Made by a program: the position numbers and the translations under genes. A DNA stretch of 64,000 nucleotides from positions 656,741 through 720,740 of the forward strand of contig NW_026570292.1 in assembly GCF_019649055.1 (NCBI RefSeq), read 5' to 3'. The notes beneath the pieces are model-generated. The model was not told the DNA's origin and did no database searches. It saw nothing but the letters and a program-made list of their open reading frames with translations. Below are positions 44,221-56,030 of this stretch, in pieces (the first letter of the stretch is position 1; each line of letters starts with the position of its first letter). The DNA comes from Paramacrobiotus metropolitanus (taxonomy: Eukaryota > Tardigrada > Eutardigrada > Parachela > Macrobiotidae).

Positions 44221-44252
44221 AAAACGATAACAAGCGGCAGCAACTGTCGGAA
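44221..44252 (+). promoter_or_regulatory. Type-1 LRR upstream element of gene H
   Basis: AAAACGATAACAAGCGGCAG then CAACTGTCGGAAC, 182-213 bp before ATG 44434. It is in the correct orientation for this plus-strand gene, the opposite of genes A, B and I. Confidence 0.55.
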
Positions 44253-44433
44253 CCGATAACAGTACAGTTCGTGTATGCTGCGGCTGATTTACAAAAAAAA
44301 ACGTACATATCAGGCTAACAGCGCGTCGGAGACTCGGAACCCGTTAAAAACTGATTTTTCTTCCAGTTGAATCGAAAATTTTTCCAGTCAACTGTCCCCT
44401 TTTAAACCAGATTATTACTTACATTACGTTTGA

Positions 44434-45903
44434 ATGATGTTCGGGTTTTTTACGGTTGCGGCAGCATGTTGCGCCGCTTTGCTGATCAGCTCGATCGGTG
44501 CAGGTATCGTAATGCAAACTGTGATAGCAAACAATTTTGCGAGCGCGCGGAATCACTATGTGACTGATGTTATAAGAACTTACGGTCTGGATGTCGACAC
44601 AGCTATTGTACTTTAGTGAAAGAATGTCACAATGCGGCGCTAATTAATTATAATCATGTCCCGTTTTACAGAAACGGAGGTAAGCGCCGCTGTGCTGCCC
44701 CATCCAAGTTGAACGTACAGCGGAAATGATCTCGAATGTACCGCCGGCAACTACAGCATTTTACTGGAATACGAAAACGAAGGCAGTTTCAACTTGACCT
44801 TAATCCCGGGAGATGTCGTCTTCATCAAACTCGGAAAATCAGGGACGTCATTTTCCAGCATCATGGAAGCGCAGTTCCCGGACTTAACCTGTTTGCGCGT
44901 CCTGGAGATGTACAACTTTTCTGGGCTTCAAGGACACACCTGGAATCTTGATTACCTCATAGACAATGTTAAGGCGACACTGCGCAGCCTCCTGGTGCGG
45001 CATTGCCAGCTTGGGTTCCTCTCCTCTCGCTTTCTCAGGGGTTTTTATGCGCTACGCACACTGGATTTGGCTGAGAACGGCATATGGAGTATCGATCAGT
45101 CCGCCTTTGAAACGGCCCCGATTATTTCGGGAATTCGATAATCTCCCCTGTCGAGACGATAGACCTTCAGAAGAACATGATCAGCTCATTGGAATGGGGA
45201 ACCTTTCTACCAGTTGCACAAACTTTACGAGTATGTATGACAGTAAGAGTAAACTGGCTCACTAGCTGCTTCCCGGCATTCGATTACAAAACTGATATTT
45301 TCTTCAAATATGTTTATCGTTTGATAGAAAATGTATAAGCACTTTTTGCAGACACTCCGACTAAACAATCAGAAGGTAATGGGACCCAGCAATATTATCG
45401 GACCACACAACGTAACCGGAATGACATCTTTGATATACATCGGTCGATTATACAAATTCCAAGCATTGGAAACGCTTGATCTGAGCGGAAATGCGCTGAA
45501 TTTTCCACGGCCTCATATTTTACGGACAACGCTGAATGTGTCGACGATGAGCAGCATTAAGCTGGACTATAACGCGTTCTGCCCGAATGACCCCGCCAAG
45601 ATCTGCGGGTGTTGTGAAGCGACGGCGTTTATGCGGTGGATACACGAAGTGGCCAGTATGACGGATGAACGCAAGCCGGTTGTGTCGTTTACTTGTGGCC
45701 GCTTTGGATACGGCGAGTCACCCTCGTTCTGGGCTGTCAATTATCCCTCTCGACCGTTGCCAGCGCTAGATGCCTACTCCGGATGCTGCGCCGATGAAGA
45801 CGGTTTTCTATGCACAACCCGACCACCGGAATGGGAACTTGGTGGCGCAGTCGCTAAGCACGGCGACGTTGGCTGCTTCATCATAGTTTTAGTAACTTCT
45901 TAA
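44434..45903 (+). pseudogene. Type-1 LRR gene with early stop and frameshift (gene H)
   Basis: The only plus-strand family member. Exons are 44434-44503 (MMFGFFTVAAACCAALLISS), 44672-45230 and 45352-45903. In exon 2 the conserved Cys codon of HPSCTY is TGA (44710-44712). The LRR part is otherwise open (LIPGDVVFIKLG, LRTLDLAENGIWSI) until a one-base break near 45135, after which VETIDLQKNMISSL is in another frame. Exon 3 is clean (LETLDLSGNALNFPRP, FCPNDPAKICGCCEATAFMRW, GCCADEDGFLC) but stops at VLVTS, shortening the hydrophobic tail by about seven residues. Probably dead, although a selenocysteine-like recoding of TGA at a Cys site cannot be excluded by eye (no SECIS sought). Confidence 0.8.
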
Positions 45904-46521
45904 CTGCTGAATGTCTTTGCTGCTGAATGTTTTGCTTGCCAGTGAACTTCCCAGACCCTCGCCGGCTTCTTTGGTGTAAAAGCGCAAGTTTGCCGACCAG
46001 TCATTTATGCGATACACTAGAATTAGTAACTTTGATGCGGTAACTGGTCTCGACTGTATACCTGTGCGTTCCCTTAGTTTGCTGCTGAATGCGAAGTTTG
46101 TACTGTGTACTATTCTTCACAGAGCATTTGTAGTGCGGTGGCTGTATGCAACGGAGTGCGGATATGCAGTGCTAGACGACATATACGTAGTATGAAGCGA
46201 AATAAAGACCTCTTTTCTTGATAATGGTTAGCTCAATTTTTTAAAGGAAACCGTATTAGACTTTTTAACGGTTAAGAGTTTAAGGGTCAATACATTAATC
46301 AAGCAACACACCACCACCGAAGAGTGAAGAGATCATGGATAGTCAAGAATAAAACGATTTTTCTCACCACCGTAATTAATTAACTGTATGCTCATTACAA
46401 AATATCTTGCACTACCGAGCGGGGATCATTTATGGGCTCTTTCGTGGCTGACGCCAAACAGTTTTGCCTCGTCCACGTACTTCGCGCAGAAGCCATTTCG
46501 GATTAAGGCATGACCTTTAGA
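45904..46521. other. Intergenic between convergent genes H and F
   Basis: 3' flanks of H (+) and F (-). AATAAA at about 46200 suits polyadenylation of H. No gene was recognised. Confidence 0.45.
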
Positions 46522-49500
46522 TTACCAATGCACGAGTAGCAACGCAGCCAGAAAATATACGCTCAGCATTACTCCACTGGTACGATGCTCGGTCACTGCA
46601 GCGCCACCAGGGCCCTCTGGCTTAACGTGCGTTGTCGTATCATCCAGATCCGAGGGTTTGGTTGGCACCGGCGTGGTACGAGGCGTGGTCGTAGTGGTAA
46701 TGCAGTCCTGCGCGGCCGGGTTGGTGCAGCAGCCATACTGGTCTAACGATGGTAAGACTGCAGCATCCGGCTCCACGGTCCATTCGGATGACGAAATGCC
46801 CGTCCCACAAGTAAAGATCAATGAAAACGGTCGCTGCGACACCGTTCGGTTAGCAAGTTCATGCGCCCAGCTTACAAAGTCCTTGGCAGCGCAACAAGCA
46901 CAGGCTTTGCTGGTATCCGCTGGGCAAAATGCGTTGTTAGTAATGAAAATAATGGTATCATTGGTTATGGACAGGGTGTCACGAATCGGGCGGGATAAGA
47001 AATTTAACGACTTCATACTAAGATCCACATGATGCAACTGGCTGAACTGGTATGGTTGGCTTAAGGTCAGCGTACTCAACCTAGGGACTTTCTGCATTTG
47101 CAGTGTGAGTTCCTAAAAGCACAAAAATTAAAAGATTTATATCGTTTATTAGGTATATGTCTATCCTTCCGTTGTGAATAGTAAGTCGACGCCTATCGCA
47201 TCAAACTGTATTGCACAATCGTTCCTGCACATTTATCAGTGTAACCAGTAACGCAGTCATAACTTACAACGCTACGTCGAACCTTTACATTGTCCATATC
47301 TGCTATATATAAGTATATACAATACCATCTACTTTACAGGCTACTTGTACGTGCCTATTCGGTTTGCTATTACTATAAGTACGTAATCTTGGAAGGTAGT
47401 GTCTGCATGTACAGCTAAGGAAAAAATTGTGTACACACTATATATTCAAGTAATAACAGTTACTGATAACCGCTGATAACACTTACTATCAGTAAGTTAG
47501 CAACTGGAGCGAACACTGCCCAATCCAGAGTGGTTATTTGATTTTCATCCAGTTGGATTGTGTCCAACAGCGCAGGGCCTGACAGTGGCAAACTGGACAG
47601 AGCTTGAAAAGCGGCTGGATCGATCTGGCTGATATCGTTGCCCTTAAGGTCCAGGTTACGCAACTTAATAAATCCGTCAAGGAAGTTGGCGCCGAGTGTA
47701 CCAATACGGCTGAACTTCACATGTAAAGAAGTGAGCCTGCCTTTGACGTTGACTAAGAAGGCCTCGAAGGGGACACGCGTTCCGTTCGTTCCCTGGAAGT
47801 GGTACAATGAGACGGCCCTTAACGCGTTTAAATCGGCCGGTAACGGTGGGGCGTCATTGTGAATGGTATTCATTGATCGTCCAACAGCAACGGAGCTCAG
47901 CCTGCCTATGAGGATGGTCCTAACTTCCTTGGGAAATAAGGTAACGTCGAAATTGCCCGGAATACTGTAGTTATCACTTCGAATGCACGTGACAGTGGTT
48001 CCATTGGTTGTTCGTGTGCAGTCGCTGTGAGGCAATGGCACGGGAACCGGGTCGTCTGTGCGGGAATAGAAATTACCATTAAGAAACCAAGAAATCAGAA
48101 ATTAAAGTTTGCATTCTTCAAGCTTCGAAATACAGCAAGGTCGGCGACAGACAAAGAATCAAATTTAACCACATAATGTATATACTTCGCTAGTTCGCTT
48201 ACTGCCTTATATGGGCTCCCCTTACACTACTCTCCCTTATCTGGGCTCCCGGCTAGTGAGCAATACCCGTCAAATTATTTATCGGATTTATAGCAGAACC
48301 CTTTTCCACTTCTTTCAACCGGATTTACAAGTAAGCACACCAAAGAATTCCGAAATTTCACATCCGAATTATATTTATATAATTATAGTATCTATATATA
48401 TATTTTAATTATATCTTATTATCTGTATATATCTTAATTAAATTAAAATACACTCAATGCTACAAAAGTACTGGCGAAATAAGTATTTTAAATAAATCTA
48501 AATTTTCATTCAGTCATAACAGTGATAACAGCTGCAAAACTGTGAGTAATAACGTAACCGCCGATATAGAGGGTTGCTCATATTGCCCGGGAGCCCAGAT
48601 AAGGGAGAGTAATATAAGGGGAGCCCATATAAGGCAGTAAGCGAAGTACTGATATGCAGAATTTCAGATGTCGATCCTGTATATATAGAATCTCTCTATA
48701 GATAAAGAGTCTACATACAAGTCTATAGCGTAATAATCGATATACAAGTAGCAGACCCCGCGCAGACTGCGCGGAATAAGGCAGCGATGGATTATCACCT
48801 ATTTATTACTAAACGCAAAACTACAGTATAAAACAACGATTGCAAATATAATTTTTAATTAATGAGCGAAACGTAGTGCAATTTTGATTTATTTCCACTG
48901 GCAATGCTTTAATGGCTCAAACGTGTCGTTGATTTATTGGCTGAGCTTGGCTCATATTGCAAATAATGTTAAATTTGGAAATTTGATACTTTTCTCTCGA
49001 AAATTGTCGTTTTTATGTGGACCTTATTAGTTCTACAGATAGTAAACAAATAAATTCAATCATACCCCGTCTGCCACTCCCGATTTCCGGCCGCATTTTC
49101 CCGATCGGCGCTGGCGAACCGTTACCACATGCGCTGCCGAGCGCAGGCATTGTCTAACTTCCCGTGTTTTATTTTCTATTTGTTAGGGAATCATATATAA
49201 AAAATATTCGGAAAATAGAATCAAAATTGGCGTGTTTCTCACGTTAGAATTTTTAAATACTGGACGGAAGCGATGGCATTTTATAGCAACTTAAGCCGTT
49301 CAATTTTCGCAAGGGTGACTGGTATAATAAAGGTCTTTGGAAAATTTTGGAAAAAAGAAATTCTTAATGAAATTCTGTGTTTCATAGACGATTTTCATAA
49401 AAATCGTAAAAGGTGAAAATTTCATGACAGCTGTAATACCATAATAATTAGGTCAACTCTTTTCTTCTCAAATTTTTCGAAAAGCAGGAGGGCCCATTCG

Positions 49501-51809
49501 CCCTCGCGTTCGGAGCGAAATTTTCCGCTACCGCTGTGACTTTTCCGTGTTTTACTGAACCGGCACATCAAACGCCTCGCTCACTGCTTACTACAGACTG
49601 TATTTTCCGCTTTTTTAAACTCCAGTCTGTCTGTAACAACAACAATCTGATTCCAGTATTCGACCACCGCTGTTGTCCACACTAACTTATTAATCGCTAT
49701 ATTGTTATCTCCCAAATTTTCATTTTTTGTTATATATACAACAGCGAAATTTTTGAAATAATTAGGCAAATTAAAAATGTCAAACAAATACTTACCAAAC
49801 ATTCTATCTGTACGTCGCTTGCTCGAACATAATTTCTTGGGGAAAAACAAAAACCAAAATGTAGAAAATTTCCGTGATCGGCTGACGCACTAATTCCCAC
49901 GCCTAATATTCCTGCTACCTAAACTTCTAACTATTACCCTGTTTTATCAATATATGCCCCTCCCCCCTCGCTCATTGATAGCGTTCCCCGCATTACCATC
50001 CCCTACCCTTTACGCTGTTTCGCCGTGACTTTGAAGGAACAACAAATCCATGCTATCCCCACCATGAAATACAATCCCCCCAAAAGCCTCCCCTCCCGAA
50101 AGCCTTACAAAAATTTAGTACAAATTTTAACTATGGACTTTTGAGCCGTTCACAAAAGACTTGTAAGCCGTTCGCAGTCAACGTATGTGCATCAGCATGT
50201 TGACTGCGGAGCCTTTTAAAGCTGTCTCTTCTTAAAACTTCACTTGCTTTTTAAAAATTACTTATTAGAAAATTTACTGATTCAGGGCTATCCGCAACAG
50301 AGCCAAACAGCAATAGCTGTTGTGAACCGTGAGATTCTAACGTAATGCAAAAAACAAACTTGGGACTTGGGAGTGTGCAAAGCCCCTCGCACTCGAGGTG
50401 GCAGTTTGTCGGCGTTAAGAGGTTTTTGACGTTCCCGTAGGTTTTGCATGTTAGGTTTTTGAATTTTTTCTCAGAACTGGTTTCCGTTTTCGCAAATTTG
50501 ACTTTTGTGGGCTCATCTACATACTTCCCGCTATCGAATGCTATACGGATACCTACGTTTCGCTTTCCGTGTCGCTCAGAAAATGGAGACAGACACGAAT
50601 TTTGTGCACCTTCTTACTCTTTTATTATAAAGGATACTGCGCAAGTACAGTATATGGCGTAATATATATTACATTAGTTAGGCTCAAAATTCAGTTATGA
50701 AGATTTCAGCGAAGGAAATCTGTGACACACGCTTAAAAAAATCGAACTTTAAACCTTAACAAACATCAAATAACTGCACGGCAATGATGCATCACATATC
50801 TGCATCGAGCGGGCAATTTTGGGAGCGCAAAAACGTGCGACATTTTCCCTTATGGTGTGCTTTCATTCCAGTCTGTAACTTCACTTTGCAGTTTGCACCT
50901 TGTTGCTGCCTATTACCTATATATGTATTGCCTACCGAATTCAGTGCTTCAAATTAACAAAAAAATTAAAAAAGTTCCTATAATTAACGATTAATTTAAA
51001 ACAGTTAGTTAACGCTACCAGTTGCAAGTTAATAAACGCCAGCCGGTTAGCGAATTAATCAATACTCTGTACACCATTTATCCGCAAAATTTTTAAATCT
51101 AATGGACCCGTTGTTAATTAATTAATTATAATTAGACTTTTTAACACGTCGTGGTAACTTATAAGTTATGTTAGAGACTTATGCGCCCTACGCGCACTTT
51201 CTGGTTTACGCTACCAGAATGTGTTTGCATGAGTCAGCATGACTAATTAACACTAATTATAATGTTATTAATTAGTTATTAAGATTGTGCACGTAGCAGT
51301 GTCGACGATACCCGATAGGCGTTAGCAATACTTATTAATGGATAATTATTGAGGTGTACGATCACGGCATATCGCAGTGAAATTAATAAAATGTGTGCAC
51401 ATGAGTTTGCATGAGAAATATCCAAATTGGCGACTTTGACGCTCGAATATTCTACTCTCGAGTAGCTTTTTCTAGAGCAACATTTACGAATATTTGGGGC
51501 GTGGATACAAACGTGCAAAAGACACCTCATCGCAATATGGACCAGTTATGAGCGCTTATCTTATCTCGTGCGTTACTCAGCTTTTGCAGAATTTTCACAA
51601 TTGTCAGGATTTACTAAATTTCCGGTCTATTTTGAACCGGACTAGTACTAATTTTGTAAGTATAACATCGTATCTAGCGTTGAACCTGTAAAATTTCTAT
51701 TAGGCGAGTTGACTATTTTATACCATTTTTTACCTGCTTTTACTGCTGCTGGCCAAACAATCAAGACCATACAGAAAGAAGCTGCGATAACACAGATCCA
51801 TGACCACAT
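46522..51809 (-). CDS. Type-2 LRR surface protein with enlarged intron 1 (gene F)
   Basis: Exons 51734-51809 (MWSWICVIAASFCMVLIVW signal peptide), 47487-48055 (569 bp) and 46522-47112. All are open with matching phases; about 411 residues. The exon-2 N-cap is PLPHSDCTRTTNGTTVTCIR. LRRs are LRNLDLKGNDISQI and LLDTIQLDENQITTL. The exon-3 C-cap has FCPADTSKACACCAAKDFVSW and YGCCTNPAAQDC. It has a short Thr stalk (TTTTTPRTTPVP, far shorter than in C, D and E) and a GPI-type end. Intron 1 is 3.68 kb, whereas its paralogue E has about 260 bp. The excess is a 452-bp TIR element and a further insert of about 2.9 kb. A LINE sits 187 bp upstream of the ATG. Whether it is still expressed is uncertain. 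Confidence 0.75.
48194..48645. mobile_element. TIR element, about 452 bp, in intron 1 of gene F
   Basis: Inverted arms of about 58 bp: the left arm begins TTCGCTTACTGCCTTATATG at 48194, and the right arm is its near-exact complement ending at 48645 (three mismatches by eye). The interior is AT-rich with no frame. No clear target-site duplication was found. Absent from the paralogous intron in gene E. Confidence 0.75.
48756..51645. other. Insert of about 2.9 kb in intron 1 of gene F, unclassified
   Basis: The gene-E intron resumes matching on either side of this stretch. The left edge has a perfect hairpin (CCGCGCAG-A-CTGCGCGG). The right edge has CCGGT...ACCGG followed by ACTAG and then T, which resembles a Helitron 3' terminus (hairpin then CTAG). 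It is AT-rich, and the frames at 49581-49850 and elsewhere have no recognised motif. Classification is tentative. Confidence 0.35.
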
Positions 51810-51995
51810 TTTAGTAACAGAAAATCTAACAGAAATCTAAATCAGCCAAGAAGCTATTGCTTAATTAACGGATTGTCTGAACCAAGGAATTACAACACTT
51901 TGACATTGACTTATATTGTAAAGCAAAGCGGTTGTTGTTGCAATGGCGCCGTATGACGGTGTGCGTAACATTGGTCTCAGGTTAGTTGTTTGTTT

Positions 51996-54900
51996 TTTTT
52001 AATTTTTAATTCAATAGCGTGATAACAATATCAAGATCTAATTACGGTCAACCGAAACAACATTCTCGACGGTCCCCATTACTGAAGCAGCATTACCACG
52101 TTGAATTGCTAAAGAGATGTTCTGTTTCAAAAACTCCAGACTACGAATCTCGCCGGTTTGTAGCAAAATCCTCTTCCCAATCTCGTTAACAAATCCTTTG
52201 GCAGATGTACCAAAACTGCCGAATGTTTCAAAACCAACAGCCTTAAATTCGTATCGCCCCGAAAGGAAGCTGTACTTTCTTGCTTTCTCGGCTTCGGCAT
52301 GGTCTGCTGCCGCTCCGGCCTTCACACTGGTCTGGTCCAAATACGAACGGGCGACAGTGTCAACACAGGTAACATCCCATGCCAAACACAATCCCCTTGT
52401 CCATGGGAAAGTGGTGATGCCATCGGGACGTGTTTCGTTCTCATGGTGCATGCCTCTAGGTTCAGTCCTTGCGGGTATGCCTGCTGCTCCAAGAGCCCGT
52501 CGCAAGATGTCGCTAATGCAGTCGTGTCTAGGGCGTCTTCCGGCTGAGAATTTGCAGCTCAAGCCATGGTGACCGTCTGCAGCAACGTCACTTCCACATT
52601 TGCACTGGTGATCGGATGAAGCGGGTGCGCCAAGTCGAATTGCGACGGCAATCCGAAAAGCCTCATCATCCAAAAGGTTTCCGATTGGGGACGATGGAAG
52701 TGCGTGTGTCCAGGCGCCTGACTCTGGAGTTGAAACGGCTAACAGCCGAGCTTTGCTAGCGAGATCTAAAGCCTCGTGCAGCATGATTGTCTGCTCCGCT
52801 AAACAGTACGGAGCGTCCCATGCGCGTTGTAGGTGTCGGCTTTCGGGTAAAGGAGGTGAAGCATCGTCGGACAGGTACCTCCAAAGGGCCACGTGATCCG
52901 TCACGGCAACTCCTGTTGAATGCGGCAGTAGTCGGCAAACCAGGCCTTGGGTAGCGTGAATCGAGGCCAAATAGGCCGGCAAAGATAATTCTTCTACCCG
53001 TCGGATCCCGAGCCCACCACAGCGCACTGGTAAGGAAGCTTGACGCCACGCAGGTGCATCCATGCGTACGTTGCAGATTGATTGCAACGACTGTCTCAAG
53101 ACGTCGTCAAATTCGCAGAGACTCTCTCGTGCTTCGAAGGTTGGGCAGCAACGTAAAAGGTGAATGGGCTTTGGCGCGCTGAGACTGCATTTCAGTAGGA
53201 AGTACGCTTGGTGTTTGGGTAACAGATCGAGACGATTGGCAATTAGGCGCATAACTTCTGTTTTCTGTTATATGGTTGACGTGATACCGTTTTTCGTCAG
53301 TGGAGCACCCAAAAGGCAAAGGTTTTCTGGGGCAGCGACTGAAACAGTTGGAAAACGGTCCAGGAAAGTTTTCACAGCTGCTTCCCGTTCAACGCAGGAC
53401 CCTCCACAGACAAAAATCTCACACTTGGACATGTTGACGCTCAGTCCGGATGCATGTGCTGTATCGATGACAGTCTGGAAGTCCGCAGCGACCGTCTCGA
53501 CAGACCCTCCAAGTGTACCGTCATCGAGAAACCACGCATTGAAGGTTGCCTTGAGCTTGGATGTAAATGGAAGAATGCCCAGAGAAAATAAAAGCGGACC
53601 TAGTGGATCGCCTTGGTGGATGCCGCTCTGCGATGACAAAACTTCATCGTCGAGGTACAGTTCCGAATAATGGCCGTAGCAGGCGTAAAGGTAATTCGCA
53701 TATTCGGGAAGGTGAACGCTCGCAACTTCCATGACGGTGGCGCGGGAAATGCAGTTGAAGGCATTCTTTAGGTCTATCTTCAGAAGAACCTTCACCTGGT
53801 CTGGATCGCTGCTCAAGAATTCCCGAGCGGAATGGACTATCGCCTCGGCGCCCCCGTTAATACCGAACCCCAGTTGACTTGGCTGAAGAGCAGCTGTCGA
53901 ACGTCCTTTAACGCGGCGGCATATGACTTTTGCCGTTAGCCGTCGCAAAGTGTTACCGACCGCGATTGGCCTCAGGCCACCGTCTTTCTTCCGCAAGGCG
54001 ATGAGTTTTGCGCCAAAAAAATACGGGCGAACAGAGTCAGGAATATTACCTTGGATAATAATGTCTAGTAGCTGGGCCAGGCTTTTGCAAAAGCTAGCGG
54101 AGACATCATCCTGAACTTTCCCCAACATGTCCAGTAGGTGCTGAGGTAATAGGCCGTCAGGTCCTGCAGCTGATCCGCGTCGAAAACTGAGGATTGCATG
54201 ACGTACCTCGTCCGCTGTAACTGATGGTGTTGATGCGGTAACTCCGGGTCTGTCAGGCAAGGGGGACTGGGGGTGTTTGTCCGCCATGATATCCAGAACC
54301 TCGCGCGACGTTTCGGCTATGGCGTCAGGCCCGTCGCGAGACCCCTGTGCAATTTTCAAAAAAAAACTCCTCCTACAGTTTTCATCGGAAAATTTTTCTG
54401 AATACACCATTGGATTCGTCGTGAAATTCTGAACAAAACGGTTGAGGCCGATTTTTGAAATTCGTATTTCCCCCTAGACCCTCACTACGGGCGGTCCCCA
54501 ACTCGACAGCCTGACTTCTGGGGAATCCCCCCGTGCACTTTCAAAAATGTACTTCTCCTACAGCTTTTATCGCATATTTTTTCTGAAAATATTCCTGAAC
54601 TCACCGTCAAATTCTGAACAAAACGGTTGAGGCCAAATTTCAAAATTCGTTCCTCCCCAAGCACGTCCACCCGGGCGGTCGCCTATGTCACAACCCAAGT
54701 TTTGGGGCATTCCCCCCTGACCCCTCAGAAATAGAGAAAAAATTTGCGCTTGAAATACTAATTGTATCACTGAAAAAGGCTCGAGAAGATGTCTTTGACT
54801 GCTCTTGGGGGCCAGGGGGGAATGCCCCAAGAACAGGGCTGTCGCATTGGTGACCGCCCGCAGTAACGGTCTGGGGGGAAATGCGAATTTCAAAAATCGG

Positions 54901-55942
54901 CCTCAACCGTTTTGTTCAGAATTTCACGACGAATCCAATGGTGTATTCAGAAAAATTTTCCGATGAAAACTGTAGGAGGAGTTTTTTTTTCGAAAATTGC
55001 ACAGGGGTCTCGCGACGGGCCTGTATGGCGTCAGTGGACATCAGAATGCGAACGGCTCCAGAACAATCACCGTCGTCAATCTTGATTCCAACACGTCGCA
55101 CTAGGTCGCCGTTGGGATCTTTAGGCTTTTTGGGCTTTTTCTTCTTTCGACGTGACAGGGGACGCTTCGTTCCGCTTTCATAATCCGCTACCGCTTGTTT
55201 CATCAGAGTGGCGAGGGAAACTTTACGAGCACCATCCGGGCTTTCTGGAACAGCTAAAACCTGCGATGCAAAGGACAGGAGCGTTACCCAGTGCTGTTCA
55301 TCATTATGGTGCACGGCATTCTTGATGGCTTTCTCGAAAGATGCTGCCACAGCCCGACGGGCACCGTGTGGCACCCTGCGAGTAATTCGCTCCTTCACCA
55401 GCGCTGGTCTGCCTGTAGCCTGATCGTCAGTTGGGTTTGCTGTTATCGGCGCAGAAGGGGCTGGAGCAGGAGGCTGTTGGGTTAGGACGGGAATCAATTC
55501 CGGCTCTTGAGACAGGGTTCTGGGACACGAACGTCTGTGACTTCCCCACCCCTGTAACAATTTACCGCAGCCAGAACAGGAGTACTGAGGCATACTGCTA
55601 ACGGTCGCCAGGGAACATTGGCACTGAAACGAAATGGGGCTGGAGACTTACTGGTACTCCACTGGTGTGTCGCGGGATGTCTACGGGACAGCTGCCACCA
55701 CACAGCCTCTGGAGAACGACAATCTACCAGACTAAGGTCCCGTAGCCACCCACCATACTGAATGACGGGAAATTTGTCATTCAGGGGCAACAAGAAACAT
55801 AAGCCCGATCAGAATCATGATGTGCAATCATGACCGTAATTAAATACTGCACAGTGCACATACATTACAATAATGATAACAGTACGACTGTACGAGTATT
55901 AACATCATTCTTGTAGAATGCAAGTGGTGCGGTAGTCGATAT
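51996..55942 (-). mobile_element. REL-endonuclease LINE, near complete, carrying a nested MITE
   Basis: Flanked by the 11-bp repeat GTTGTTTGTTT (51985-51995 and 55943-55953); an A-rich 3' tail lies at the low-coordinate end. One long ORF starts at ATG 55593 (MPQYSCSGCGKLLQGW, a zinc finger). It is interrupted by the hAT-like insert at 54326-55023 and then runs through RT: GSAAGPDGL, LRPIAVGNTLRRL, GFGINGGAEAIVH, KIDLKNAFN, GIHQGDPLGPLLFSL and FLDDG. A single in-frame TAA lies at 53268-53270. The endonuclease follows: CKCGSDVAADGHHGLSC, RPRHDCI, ETRPDGITTFPW and WDVTCVDT, and the ORF ends at 52038. This order (finger, RT, CCHC, PD-(D/E)XK-like nuclease) is that of R2/NeSL/Hero-type LINEs. Apart from the insert and one stop it is intact, so insertion was recent. 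Confidence 0.9.
54326..55023. mobile_element. hAT-like MITE, 698 bp, nested in the LINE ORF
   Basis: Terminal inverted repeats of more than 130 bp begin CAGGCCCGTCGCGAGACCCC. They are flanked by the 8-bp duplication TATGGCGT (54318-54325 and 55024-55031). Removing the element with one TATGGCGT rejoins the LINE frame (LMSTDAI to AIAETSREV), which proves the insertion boundaries. The interior has further inverted blocks containing CAAAACGGTTGAGGCC and no transposase. Confidence 0.95.
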
Positions 55943-55950
55943 GTTGTTTG

Positions 55951-56030
55951 TTTCCTTATCGTTTATCGCCGATAATACAGCGGCATTGTGTTAAAATGCC
56001 ACTCGAGTTTGTCATGGTCGCACTGACTGA
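55951..56030 (-). promoter_or_regulatory. Displaced type-2 upstream block of gene F
   Basis: TTTATCGCCGATAATACAGC, GGCATT...AATGCCACTC and GAGTTTGTCAT match the 5' flank of gene E (60560-60635), where they lie about 190-260 bp from the ATG. Here the LINE at 51996-55942 separates them from gene F by more than 4 kb. Confidence 0.55.

Larger units (their letters stand above)
42950..44433. other. Divergent intergenic region between genes I and H
   Basis: Lies between the outward-facing 5' ends of gene I (-) and gene H (+). Two type-1 upstream elements are present, 43130-43162 and 44221-44252, each about 180-215 bp from its ATG. A GT/GA-rich stretch and CGATCGATCG lie near 43650. No gene was recognised. 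Confidence 0.5.

Noticed and set aside
49581-49850. 89-codon minus-strand frame in the gene F intron insert
   Set aside because: AT-rich, with no motif, homologous segment or splice context.
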